Positions 53,445 through 62,500 of a stretch of 64,000 bases of DNA are shown here, piece after piece; positions within the stretch are counted from its first letter, which is position 1, and each line of letters begins with the position of its first letter. This stretch comes from Cellulomonas wangsupingiae (lineage in GTDB: Bacteria > Actinomycetota > Actinomycetes > Actinomycetales > Cellulomonadaceae). Where the stretch lies: the NCBI RefSeq assembly GCF_024508275.1, contig NZ_CP101989.1, positions 1,488,001 to 1,552,000 on the forward strand, in the 5' to 3' direction. The position numbers were made by a program, and so were the translations under genes. Below the pieces are notes generated by a model that had not been told where the DNA came from, searched no databases, and saw nothing but the letters and a program-made list of their open reading frames with translations.

Positions 53445-54235
53445 GCGTGGGCGAGCTGCTCGTCTGGGCGCCGGACGGCATCCGCGAGGTCGTCCCGGGG
53501 GACGACCTCGTCGCGCTGCTCGCCGCCGGGCTGCGCGCGGACGCCGCCACGTGCCCCGACCACGCGCTGCGGGACGGCGACGTCGTCGTGGTGACCAGCA
53601 AGGTCGTGTCGAAGGCCGAGGGACGGGTGGTCTGTTCCGACGACCGCGAGCGCGCGATCACGGACGAGACCGTGCGCGTCGTCGCGACGCGTGAGCACGC
53701 GGGCGGCGTCACGCGGATCGTCGAGAACCACCTCGGGCTCGTCATGGCCGCGGCCGGCGTCGACGCGTCGAACACGCCCGAGGGCACCGTGCTGCTGCTG
53801 CCCGTCGACCCCGACGCGTCCGCCCGGACGCTGCGGGCCGGCCTCGCCGACGTGTTCGGCGTGCGGATCGGCGTGCTCGTCACGGACACCGCCGGTCGGC
53901 CGTGGCGGCAGGGCGTCACCGACCTGGCCATCGGCGCGGCGGGCGTCGAGGTGCTCGACGACCTGCGCGGGCAGCTCGACACGTTCGGTCGCCCGCTGAC
54001 CATGACCGTCGCGGCCGTCGCCGACGAGATCGCGAGCGCCGCCGAGCTCGTCAAGGGCAAGGCGTCGGGCCGCCCTGTCGCCGTCGTGCGCGGTGTCGGT
54101 CACGTCGTGACCGACGACGACGGGCCGGGCGCGCGCCTGCTGGTGCGCACCGGGCCGGACGACATGTTCCACCAGGGGTCGGCCGAGGCGTACGCGCAGG
54201 GGTGGAAGGACGCGCTCGAGCGCCCGGGACGGTGA
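53441..54235 (+). CDS. cofE: Coenzyme F420-0:L-glutamate ligase
   Basis: 264 residues. [19 protein letters not shown], the acidic [60 protein letters not shown] and [12 protein letters not shown] are CofE/FbiB N-terminal-domain signatures. It adds glutamates to F420-0 with GTP. The FbiB nitroreductase domain is absent, so this is the stand-alone form. GTG 53441 overlaps fgd (GTGA). Confidence 0.9.
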   Translation: MSVGELLVWAPDGIREVVPGDDLVALLAAGLRADAATCPDHALRDGDVVVVTSKVVSKAEGRVVCSDDRERAITDETVRVVATREHAGGVTRIVENHLGLVMAAAGVDASNTPEGTVLLLPVDPDASARTLRAGLADVFGVRIGVLVTDTAGRPWRQGVTDLAIGAAGVEVLDDLRGQLDTFGRPLTMTVAAVADEIASAAELVKGKASGRPVAVVRGVGHVVTDDDGPGARLLVRTGPDDMFHQGSAEAYAQGWKDALERPGR

Positions 54236-54651
54236 CCGGGCCCGTGGCCGACGAGGTCGTGCTCGTCGTCGACGCCGCGAACGTCGTGGGCTCGCGCCCG
54301 GACGGCTGGTGGCGCGACCGCGCCGGCGCGGCGACCGCGCTGCTGGGGCGGCTGGCCGGACTCGTCGGGGTCGGCGCGACGGGTCCGGGCGGCGATCCGG
54401 TACGCGTGCTGCGCGTCGAGGTGGTCCTCGAGGGCCAGGCGCGCGGTGCGTCGGACCCGGGTGTGCCCGGTCTCGTCGTCCACCTCGCCCGGCGCGACGG
54501 CGACACCGAGGTCGTCGCACGGGCTGCGGCTGCCGTACCGGCGGCGCTCGTCGTGAGCGCTGACCGCGGACTGCGCGCACGACTCGGCGACGCGATGGTG
54601 GCAGGTCCGGGGTGGTTGCTCGCGCTGCTCGACCGGACAGGCGGCGGATGA
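54232..54651 (+). CDS. Small NYN/PIN-like domain protein
   Basis: 139 residues. Starts with [21 protein letters not shown], the acidic nest of PIN/NYN nucleases, and ends with [18 protein letters not shown], the conserved Asp-Arg-Leu. GTG 54232 overlaps cofE (GTGA), so it is translated with F420 genes. A family of such proteins accompanies cofE in actinobacteria; the role is unknown. Nuclease activity is possible from the acidic residues. Confidence 0.72.
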   Translation: MTGPVADEVVLVVDAANVVGSRPDGWWRDRAGAATALLGRLAGLVGVGATGPGGDPVRVLRVEVVLEGQARGASDPGVPGLVVHLARRDGDTEVVARAAAAVPAALVVSADRGLRARLGDAMVAGPGWLLALLDRTGGG

Positions 54652-54810
54652 GGCGCTGACGTCACGTCGTGAACCGGTCGCGGCCCGCCGCGTGCCGTCC
54701 CGAGCGTGAGCCGCGCCGTGCCGCGCGAGATGGCAGCCGAACCTCTCGTCGGGGCGCTCGTCCGGTACGGACCTTCGGCCGGACCTCGGTGTCGCGGATG
54801 GCGGCGCGGC

Positions 54811-55287
54811 TCAGGGTGCTGCGCGTGCGTCGGGTCGGCCGTGCCCGTGCTGCGTGGCGCCCAGGAGGACCGTCTGCTCGCGCAGGGTGGTGATCATGCG
54901 ACCGAGGTACTCGACGATCGCGGCCTGCTGGTCGGGCGTGTACTCGGCGAGGAGGCCGCCGAGCGCCCCGCCGAGACGCGTGAAGGCCTCGGCGAGCTCC
55001 GGGTTGGTCGAGGGCACGGCGCGGATGATCGCCCGCCGCCGGTCTGCCGGGTCCGTCTCGCGCAGCACGTGCCCGCCCGCGGCCAGGCGTCCGACGAGGC
55101 TGGTGATCGCCGCACCGGTGAGGCCGGTCCGCCGTGCGAGCTCGGTGGCGCTGAAGGGTCCCTCCCGCTCGATGAGCTCGAGGGTCTTCAGGTCGCCCGC
55201 CGACAGGCCGACGCGTGCGGCGACCGCCTGGTGGAAGAGGACGACGGCGCTGCTGAGCTCGCGGCCGAGGTCGGGACTGCTTGACAC
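54811..55287 (-). CDS. MarR-family transcriptional regulator
   Basis: 158 residues. Winged helix: LSAGDLKTLELIEREG, FSATELARRTGLTGAAITSL, VGRLAAGGHVLRETDPADRR (wing with DPADRR motif). A TTG at 55299 would also start; I prefer GTG 55287 because GGAAGG is just upstream. It faces the SnoaL-like gene across a 40-bp dyad, so it probably represses both. Confidence 0.87.
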   Translation of the reverse strand: MSSSPDLGRELSSAVVLFHQAVAARVGLSAGDLKTLELIEREGPFSATELARRTGLTGAAITSLVGRLAAGGHVLRETDPADRRRAIIRAVPSTNPELAEAFTRLGGALGGLLAEYTPDQQAAIVEYLGRMITTLREQTVLLGATQHGHGRPDARAAP

Positions 55288-55301
55288 TGGACCTTCCAAT
55301 C

Positions 55302-55341
55302 ACTTAGATCAATCGTAGTAATCACTACGCCCGATCTAAGT
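55302..55341. promoter_or_regulatory. 40-bp nested palindrome, MarR operator
   Basis: ACTTAGATC (55302-55310) mirrors GATCTAAGT (55333-55341), and CGTAGT (55314-55319) mirrors ACTACG (55324-55329). Both share one axis at 55321/55322. It fills most of the intergenic region between the MarR gene and the SnoaL-like gene. Confidence 0.75.
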
Positions 55342-55358
55342 ACATCAGGAGGCTCGGC

Positions 55359-55802
55359 ATGGATGCCACCGAGGCGATCGACGTGACGATGAGCGGGATC
55401 GAGGCATCCTGGTCCGCGGGGGACGCGCGGGCCTTCGCTGCGCTGCACGCGCCGACGGCGACCTACCTCGCGTTCGACGGCACGCTGATGATCGGACGGC
55501 ACGAGATCGAGAGCGGGCACGCGCCGCTGTTCCGCGGGATCATGCGCGGCTCGCGGCTCGTCAGCTGGGACCGTCACGTGCGGCTGGTCTCGCCCGACGT
55601 CGCGGTCGCCACGCAGAAGGGCGGGATCATCATGCGGTGGCAGGGCGACCGCGCGACGCCGTCGGCGAAGCGGGTCTCGGCGAACACGACGGTGCTCGTC
55701 CGCGACGGGGACCGGTGGGTGGTGACGGCGTTCCAGAACACCCGGTACCGGCCGTGGGCGCAGACGCTGGTGGGCCGGGTGATGACCCGGTCGACGCGAT
55801 GA
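55359..55802 (+). CDS. SnoaL-like / DUF4440 domain protein
   Basis: 147 residues in an NTF2-like cone fold: IEASWSAGDARAFAALHAPT, FDGTLMIGRHEIESGH, VATQKGGIIMRWQG, VLVRDGDRWVVTAFQNTRY. Members of this fold are small isomerases, hydrolases or binding proteins. First gene downstream of the MarR operator, so its target could be a toxic small molecule sensed by the regulator. Stop overlaps the next gene by ATGA. Confidence 0.8.
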   Translation: MDATEAIDVTMSGIEASWSAGDARAFAALHAPTATYLAFDGTLMIGRHEIESGHAPLFRGIMRGSRLVSWDRHVRLVSPDVAVATQKGGIIMRWQGDRATPSAKRVSANTTVLVRDGDRWVVTAFQNTRYRPWAQTLVGRVMTRSTR

Positions 55803-56395
55803 CCGCCGTGTCGCGCCACGTGCGCGGCGTCGCGGACCTGCTGGGCTCGGCGGCGGCGTTGTACCTCACGGCGCCGCTCCTGCTCGGGATCGCGGTGGTG
55901 CCGGCGGCCCTGCGCAGCTACCAGCTGTACAGCGGCGACCTCGACGTCCTGCTGGAGCTGGTGGTCGAGCTCCTGCGCGTGGTCCTGGTCGTCGCCATGG
56001 TCGTGGTCGGCCGGCGGTGGCGCGGTGTCGCGGGCCACCCGTGGCGGCAGGTGCGGGCCGACGTGGCCCACGCGTACCGCGTGGGCTGGTTCGGCATCCT
56101 CGTCCGGCTGGGCGTGGTCACGGGCGCCGCTCTCGCCGTAGGAGCCGGCGTCGAGGCGGTCGTGACGGAGTCGTCGGTGCGTACCGTGCTGAGCGCCCTG
56201 GGGCTGGACGGCGCACCTGCACGGCGCGTGGCTGTCTCCGTGACGTTCGCCGTCAAGAACGTCGTCGTGATCCCGGTCTACCTCGCGGCCCTGCTCATCG
56301 CGAGCGGCGCGGTCCCGGCGCCGCCGGGAGCGGCGGCCGAGGATCGTCAAGGCGCCGACCGCGGCGCGGACGGCCCGTCGTCTCGAGGCTCGTGA
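55799..56395 (+). CDS. Unrecognised membrane protein
   Basis: 198 residues with about four hydrophobic helices (LYLTAPLLLGIAVVPAALR; LVVELLRVVLVVAMVVVG; LVRLGVVTGAALAVGAGVEA; VVVIPVYLAALLIASG). No family recognised. Coupled to the SnoaL-like gene (ATGA) and to the metalloprotease-like fragment (GTGA), so it belongs to the MarR-controlled unit. Confidence 0.65.
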   Translation: MTAVSRHVRGVADLLGSAAALYLTAPLLLGIAVVPAALRSYQLYSGDLDVLLELVVELLRVVLVVAMVVVGRRWRGVAGHPWRQVRADVAHAYRVGWFGILVRLGVVTGAALAVGAGVEAVVTESSVRTVLSALGLDGAPARRVAVSVTFAVKNVVVIPVYLAALLIASGAVPAPPGAAAEDRQGADRGADGPSSRGS

Positions 56396-56793
56396 CCTTC
56401 ACTGTCCTGGACGACCTCACGGCGAGGCGCGACGTGCTGGCGGAGCCCTTCGCCGTCCGGGCGGACACTGCGCGCCCATTCCTCGAGCGTGCCGCCGGCA
56501 TCTACCGCGGGTTCCCCGGTGAGCCGGACGTCGTGGCGCTGTACCTGTGGTTCACCCTGTGGCCCAGCGCCGAGAACCTGCCGCGGGTCGAGGCGACCGC
56601 CGTGCACGAGCTGCACCACAACCTGCGCGACGCGAGCCGGGTGTGGGAGCCGGCGACCGCACGGGTGCGGGCTACGCCGCGGGCAACCGCCCGGTGGACG
56701 CCGTGGCCCGGCCGTAGACCAGTCGGCGGTACAGCCACTCGGCCGGCCCGCGCCGCCCCGCGGCCTCGAGAGCGACCGCGACGCCGACGGTGA
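56392..56793 (+). pseudogene. Truncated DUF2268-like zinc metalloprotease fragment
   Basis: The first 88 residues hold a helix-rich stretch (ARRDVLAEPFAVRADTARP) and the zinc motif VEATAVHELHHNLRDASRVW with HExxH. DUF2268 proteins continue for 150 or more residues with a third ligand after this motif. Here the frame turns into Arg/Pro-rich sequence from about 56655 and runs 122 bases into the opposite-strand DUF418 gene. The C-terminus has been lost, probably by deletion. It still overlaps the preceding membrane-protein gene by GTGA. Confidence 0.6.
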
Positions 56794-57928
56794 CCAGCCA
56801 GACGCCGATCGCCCACGCGACCACCTGCGCCGAGCCCATGCCCCGTCCGAGCCCTCCGGCCCACGCGGCGAGCGGGAGCACGAAGAGCACCGACTGCAGC
56901 AGGTAGCACGTCAGCGACCGGGTGCCGACGGCCCGCAGCGCGCGGCCGACGGGCCCGAGCGTGGCGGTCGTCGTGCCGCGGGCGGCGACGACCCAGCCCA
57001 CCAGCGCGGCGAACGCGACGCCACCGGCGGCGCCGGTGACCTCGTGCAGGATCGCCGACCCGATCGCGTCGCCGGTGGACGGGTCGCGCAGCCGCGCGAC
57101 GGCGGTGGCGAACGGCACGGCACCGAGCACGCTGACGGTCAGCCCCACGACCGCCGTGCGGCGCAGCAGCCGGACGTGCTCCGCGGGGCGCTCGAGGACC
57201 GAGCGACGTGCACCCCACATGCCCAGGAGCACGAGCGGCAGCGCGATGAAGGCGCCCAGCGGTGCGCCGAACAGTCCGCTGAGTGCCCGCGTCGCCAGCG
57301 CCGCGAGGGGCGACTCCTCGACGGGGATGACGAACGGCTCGCCCAGGAAGACCTCCTGGAGCACGATCGCTCCGTTCATCGCGCCACCGACGACCCCGGA
57401 GGCGACCAGCACGATCGCGGACGTGACGAGCAGCGCGCGGTCGGACGCGCGCACGAACGTCACCGCGAGCAGGCCGGTCAGGCCGTAGGCGCCGAGGATG
57501 TCACCCTCGAACAGCAGCAGCACGTGCACGGCACCGAAGGCGACGAGCAGCGCGGCGCGGCGCAGCAGGTCCGCGCGGCACGCGGGCCACGACACCCACG
57601 CGGCAGCTCGCCGGCGCACGACGACCCCGATGCCGTAGCCGTACAGCAGCGCGAACATCGGCATCGTGCGCCGGTCGACGAGCAGCGAGACCACGCCGTC
57701 GACGGCACGGTCGAGCGTCGAGGAGTCGAGCGGACGCAGGCCCAGACCCACGGCCCCGCCCGCGAGGTGCACCACGGCGTTGGCGACCGCGATGCCCAGC
57801 AGCGCGAGCCCGCGCGCGACGTCGGGGGCGACGGCCCGGCTCGCGACCGGGACGGGCCCGACGCGTGGCGGAGGCGGGAGCGGGACCGGCGCGGCGTGGG
57901 GCAGCACGGCGGGAGGCGGCGTCGTCAC
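56672..57928 (-). CDS. DUF418-type multi-pass membrane protein
   Basis: 418 residues. Landmarks: VARGLALLGIAVANAVVHL, RRTMPMFALLYGYGIGVVV, LLFEGDILGAYGLTGLLAV and the C-terminal DUF418 block VGTRSLTCYLLQSVLFVLPL. Ten or so helices. It is a relative of acyltransferase-3 proteins and may modify or move surface glycans; function unknown. GTG 57928 opens VTTPPPAVLP. Confidence 0.82.
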   Translation of the reverse strand: MTTPPPAVLPHAAPVPLPPPPRVGPVPVASRAVAPDVARGLALLGIAVANAVVHLAGGAVGLGLRPLDSSTLDRAVDGVVSLLVDRRTMPMFALLYGYGIGVVVRRRAAAWVSWPACRADLLRRAALLVAFGAVHVLLLFEGDILGAYGLTGLLAVTFVRASDRALLVTSAIVLVASGVVGGAMNGAIVLQEVFLGEPFVIPVEESPLAALATRALSGLFGAPLGAFIALPLVLLGMWGARRSVLERPAEHVRLLRRTAVVGLTVSVLGAVPFATAVARLRDPSTGDAIGSAILHEVTGAAGGVAFAALVGWVVAARGTTTATLGPVGRALRAVGTRSLTCYLLQSVLFVLPLAAWAGGLGRGMGSAQVVAWAIGVWLVTVGVAVALEAAGRRGPAEWLYRRLVYGRATASTGRLPAA

Positions 57929-58044
57929 GGGTTCATCCTGGCGTGACCGGCGGTGTCGGCGCGTCGGTCTCGCGGACGGGCCGGGCATCCGTCGCGCGAC
58001 GGAGGCGGGCAGCGGCGCCGGTGGCCCGGGTGCGACGAGGTGTG

Positions 58045-58620
58045 TCAGCGCGCGGCCTTCGCCGCAGCCTTGGCGGCCCGCTTGGTCTCCCGGACCTTGC
58101 CCAGCGACCCGGCGTCGCGGACGTCGGCGATGGACCGGAACTCGTCGTCGCCGTACGCGCCGGCGGCCTCGCGCCACCCCGCGGGCTGCACGCCGCGCTG
58201 CTTGCCCAGCAGGGCGAGGAAGATGCGGGCCTTCTGGTCCCCGAAGCCGGGCAGCGCCTTGAGGCGGCGCAGCACCGTCGGTCCGTCCGGGTCGCCGTCC
58301 GTCCACAGCCGCGTGACGTCGCCGTCGTACTGCTCCACCACGGCCCGGGCGACCGCCTGGATGCGACCGGCCATCGACCCGGGGTAGCGGTGCACCGCCG
58401 GCGGTGTCGCGCACAGCGCGGTGAAGTCGTCGGGGTCGGCCTCGGCGATGCGGTGCACGTCCCAGCCGCCCATGCGGTCGGCGATCTTCGCGGGACCCGC
58501 GAACGCCGTCTCCATCGCCACCTGCTGGTCCAGGAGCATGCCGACCAGCAGCGCGAACGGGTCGTCGTCGAGGAGCCGGTCGGCGGCCTCGTCACCGGTC
58601 ATCCAGAGCCTGGAGGTCAT
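58045..58620 (-). CDS. HhH-GPD superfamily DNA glycosylase-like protein
   Basis: 191 residues. DDDPFALLVGMLLDQQVAME, and the helix-hairpin-helix LPGFGDQKARIFLALLG. The usual catalytic Asp of the MutY/Nth class is not obvious in this short actinobacterial family. It may excise damaged bases or bind DNA only. The C-terminus is Lys/Ala-rich (ETKRAAKAAAKAAR). Start ATG 58620. Confidence 0.75.
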   Translation of the reverse strand: MTSRLWMTGDEAADRLLDDDPFALLVGMLLDQQVAMETAFAGPAKIADRMGGWDVHRIAEADPDDFTALCATPPAVHRYPGSMAGRIQAVARAVVEQYDGDVTRLWTDGDPDGPTVLRRLKALPGFGDQKARIFLALLGKQRGVQPAGWREAAGAYGDDEFRSIADVRDAGSLGKVRETKRAAKAAAKAAR

Positions 58621-58657
58621 GGCCCCATTGTGGCGCAGCACCCGGCGGTCGCGGGCG

Positions 58658-59422
58658 TCACCCCCGCCGCGCGGCGAACGACAGCATCGTGGGGATCGTC
58701 GCGAACCAGCGCTCGTCGTCCGTCCACGCGTGCTCGGGGACGTGACGCGTGGGGAGGGACGGCGGCTCGTCCAGGTCGACGAGCACCAGGCCCGCGTCGC
58801 GCAGCCGCTGCACATACCAGGACAGCGGCCGGTGGTAGTGGCGGTGACCGCCGAACCCGTCGATCCACCGCTCCTCGTGCTGCAGGTAGCCCGTGACGCG
58901 GCGGTGCCGCTCGTCGTCGTACACGGGCTGCTGGTGGAAGAACGCGGGGTGCAGGAGCGTCGCGATCAGGACCCCGTCGTCCGTCAGGAGCGAGGCGACG
59001 TCGGCCAGCACGCGGTCGAGGACCGGCAGGTCCATGAGGACCATGTGGCTCACGACGGCGTCGAACGGCCCGGGTGCAGCGCCCGGGACGCCCGCGGTGA
59101 GGTCCGCGACCTCGAACCTCAGCGTCGGGTGGTCGGCCCGCGCCCGCGCGACGAGCTCGGCGCTGCCGTCCACGCCGAGGACGCGCGCGCCGCGTTCCGC
59201 GAGGATCCCGGCGAGCCACCCGTGCCCGCAGCCGAGATCCAGCACGCGCGGTGCGCCGGTCGGCAGCCAGCGGTCGAGGAACGGCGCGAACCGACGCCAG
59301 AAGGAGTCGTCGGGGCCTCCCACGGTCGTCGCGTAGGTGCCCGCCACCCGGTCCCAGGCAGCGAGGTCGGCGACCGAGGCCCCGGCCGTCGGTGCAGCGC
59401 GCGGCGGTGTCGGCGTCGTCAT
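58658..59422 (-). CDS. Class I SAM-dependent methyltransferase
   Basis: 254 residues. Motif I VLDLGCGHGWLAGILAERG, motif II LGVDGSAELVARARADHP and FDAVVSHMVLMDLPVL. The UbiE/UbiG-like fold fits small-molecule methylation. The tail YHRPLSWYVQRLRDAGLVLV is typical of the group. Start ATG 59422, 37 bases before the HhH-GPD gene on the same strand. Confidence 0.85.
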   Translation of the reverse strand: MTTPTPPRAAPTAGASVADLAAWDRVAGTYATTVGGPDDSFWRRFAPFLDRWLPTGAPRVLDLGCGHGWLAGILAERGARVLGVDGSAELVARARADHPTLRFEVADLTAGVPGAAPGPFDAVVSHMVLMDLPVLDRVLADVASLLTDDGVLIATLLHPAFFHQQPVYDDERHRRVTGYLQHEERWIDGFGGHRHYHRPLSWYVQRLRDAGLVLVDLDEPPSLPTRHVPEHAWTDDERWFATIPTMLSFAARRG

Positions 59423-59593
59423 GCGCCCATCGTGGCGTCCGCCGTCGCGCGGGCGCGGGACCGGCACGCGGTCCGGGTGTGGACGAACCGGACATGACGG
59501 TCGTCCGGCTCGCTACTCTCGGCGGGCTCCGAGGCCGCTGCGGACCGGCGCCGGAGCTGCCCGTGACGGGCGGACGACGAGCAGGGGAGGGAC

Positions 59594-62500
59594 GTGCGCA
59601 CCCGACTGACGTACCGCCGCGCCGCCCCGGGCGGTGCCGTCGACGTGGACGTCGTCGTCACCGCCGACGCCGGTGCCATCGTCGCCGACGTCGCCGACGC
59701 GCTGGTCCGGGCCGAGCGGGCGGCCGGGAACGTCGTGACCGGTGAGGTGACGCTCGCCCTCGCGCCGCCGGACGGGGGCGCCCCGCGCACGCTGCCGCGT
59801 CGGGCCGGGCTGGCCGAGGCGGGGCTGCGCGCCGGGTCGACCGTGGGCCTGACGCCGGCGGACGAGGGGGCGCCGGGGACCGGCGTCGCGCCGCAGGACG
59901 CCCACGCACGCCTGACGGTCGTCAGCGGGCCGCAGGCAGGGCTCGAGGTGCACCTGCCGCGGGGCACGACCACCGTGGGCCGCGGGCCGCACAGCGACGT
60001 GCGGCTCACCGACCCCCTGGTCTCGACGACGCACGCGCGCGTCGTGGTCGGCGACACGGTGGAGGTCGTCGACGCCGGGTCGTCCAACGGCGTCGTCATC
60101 GGCTGGGGCCGGGTGGACCGCGCGACGGTGGGGCCGCGGGACTACGTGGTGCTGGGCGAGACGATCCTCACGCTCACACGCGTGCGCCCGGCCGACGGGT
60201 CGGGCGACGGTGCCGCCGTCGTGGCGTTCAACCGCTCGCCCCGCGTCGTGCCCGTGCACCCGGAGCGGACGGTGGAGGCGCCCGCGCCGCCCGAGCCCGG
60301 GCGTCCGGGCCGCTTCCCCGTGGTCGCGCTCGCCGCCCCGGTCGTCCTCGGCGCCGTGCTCTACGCGCTCGTGCCGCGCCCCACGACACTGGTCCTCCTC
60401 GCGCTCAGCCCGCTGCTCCTGATCGCCGGCTGGGTCGACAAGCGGTTCTCCGAACGTCGCCGGCTGCGGGAGGAGACGGCGGCGTTCCGGGCGTCGCTCG
60501 CGGCCCTCGAGCAGGACCTCGCCGCGGGCGCGCAGGACGAGCGGCGCGTGCGGCTCGGCGAGCTGGCGTCGACCGCGCAGGCCGTCCGCGCCGCGCGCGA
60601 CCTCGGCCCCACCCTCTGGTCGCGGCGTCCGCGCGACCCGGCGTTCCTCGCGCTGCGCCCGGGGGTCGGTACGTCCGCGTCGCGGACCACCGTGCGGCTG
60701 CCCCCGCGGGGGCGGGCGGGTGCCGAGCACTGGGCGATGGTGGAGGCGCTGCGGGACCGGTTCGCCGACGTCGACGGCGTGCCCGTGGAGGTCTCGCTGC
60801 GTGCCGCGGGAGCCGTGGGGGTCGCCGGCCCGCGGGCGGAGGTCGACGACGTCGCGCGCGCCCTCGTCGCGCAGCTGGTCTGCCTGCACGCGCCCTCCGA
60901 GCTCGTCGTGACCGGCCTCGCGTCCTCGTCGAGCCGCGACCGCTGGGACTGGCTCAAGTGGCTGCCGCACGTCGCGTCGCCGCACAGCCCTCTGCTCGGG
61001 CCGCACCTGGCCGCGGACCCCACGACGTCCACCGCGGTCGTGACGGCGCTCGAGGAGCTGGTCGCTGCGCGGCGTGCGCCCGGGCGGCACGGCGAGCAGG
61101 CGCAGCCCGCGGTCCTCCTCGTCGTCGAGGACGACGCGCAGGCCGAACGCGGGCGCCTGGTCCGGCTCGCCGAGGACGGCCCGGACGTCGGCGTGCACGT
61201 GCTGTGGTGCGCCGCGCAGGTCGAGCAGCTCCCCGCCGCCTGCCGGGCGTTCCTGGCGGTCACGGCGACCGGCGTGCGGGTCGGGCGGACGGGCGACGGC
61301 CGCTGGGACGACGTCGTGTGCGAGCGGCTCGACGTCGCGGCCGCCACGGACCTCGCCCGCCGGCTCGCGGCCGTCGTCGACGACGGCGCCCCCGTGGTCG
61401 ACGAGTCGGACCTGCCGCGCAGCGTCGGCCAGCTGAGCCTGCTGGGCGCGGAGGTCGCCGACGATCCCGAGGCTGTCGTCGCGCGCTGGCGCGAGACGGG
61501 GTCGATCCTCGCGCGCACCGGCACTCCCGTGCGGCGCCGCGGCGACGCCGGCCTGCGGGCCGTCGTCGGCCAGGGGTCGACCGGTCGGTTCGTGCTCGAC
61601 CTGCGGGCACAGGGGCCGCACGCGCTGGTCGGCGGCACGACGGGATCGGGCAAGAGCGAGTTCCTGCAGTCCTGGGTGCTGGGGCTGGCCACCGCGCACA
61701 GCCCGGACCGTGTGACGTTCCTGTTCGTCGACTACAAGGGCGGCGCGGCGTTCGCGGACTGCGTGGACCTGCCGCACGCCGTCGGCCTGGTCACCGACCT
61801 CTCGCCGCACCTCGTGCGGCGCGCGCTGGTCTCGCTGCGCGCCGAGCTGCGCCGCCGCGAGCACCTGCTGCAGCGCAAGGGTGTCAAGGACCTCCTGGCG
61901 CTCGAGCGGTCGGGGGACCCGCAGACCCCGCCGTCCCTGGTCATCGTCGTCGACGAGTTCGCCGCGCTCGCCGCGGACGTGCCGCAGTTCGTCGACGGCG
62001 TGGTCGACGTCGCGCAGCGTGGCCGGTCGCTCGGTCTGCACCTCGTGCTGGCCACGCAGCGGCCCGCGGGCGTCATCAAGGACAACCTGCGCGCGAACAC
62101 CAACCTGCGCGTCGCGCTGCGGATGGCCGACGAGGCCGACTCCGCCGACGTCCTCGGCACGCCCCTGGCCGCGGGGTTCGACCCGGCCGTGCCGGGCCGC
62201 GGCGCCGTGCGCACCGGCCCGGGGCGGCTCGCGCTGTTCCAGGCGGGCTACGCCGGCGGCCGGTCGCGCACGACGACGCCGCGGGTCGCCGTCGGCCTGG
62301 AGTCGCTCGAGTTCGGGCCCGGCGAGCCGTGGGACGTGCCGCTGGCCCCCGACGGCGTGCCCGTCGACGACGACGGGCCGACGGACCTCGCGCGGACCGT
62401 GCGGAACCTGCGGGCCGCCGCCCGCGCCGAGGCGATCCCGCCACCGCGGCGCCCGTGGCTGCCGGAGCTCCCGGCCGTCCGGGCGCACGAGGAGGTCGTG

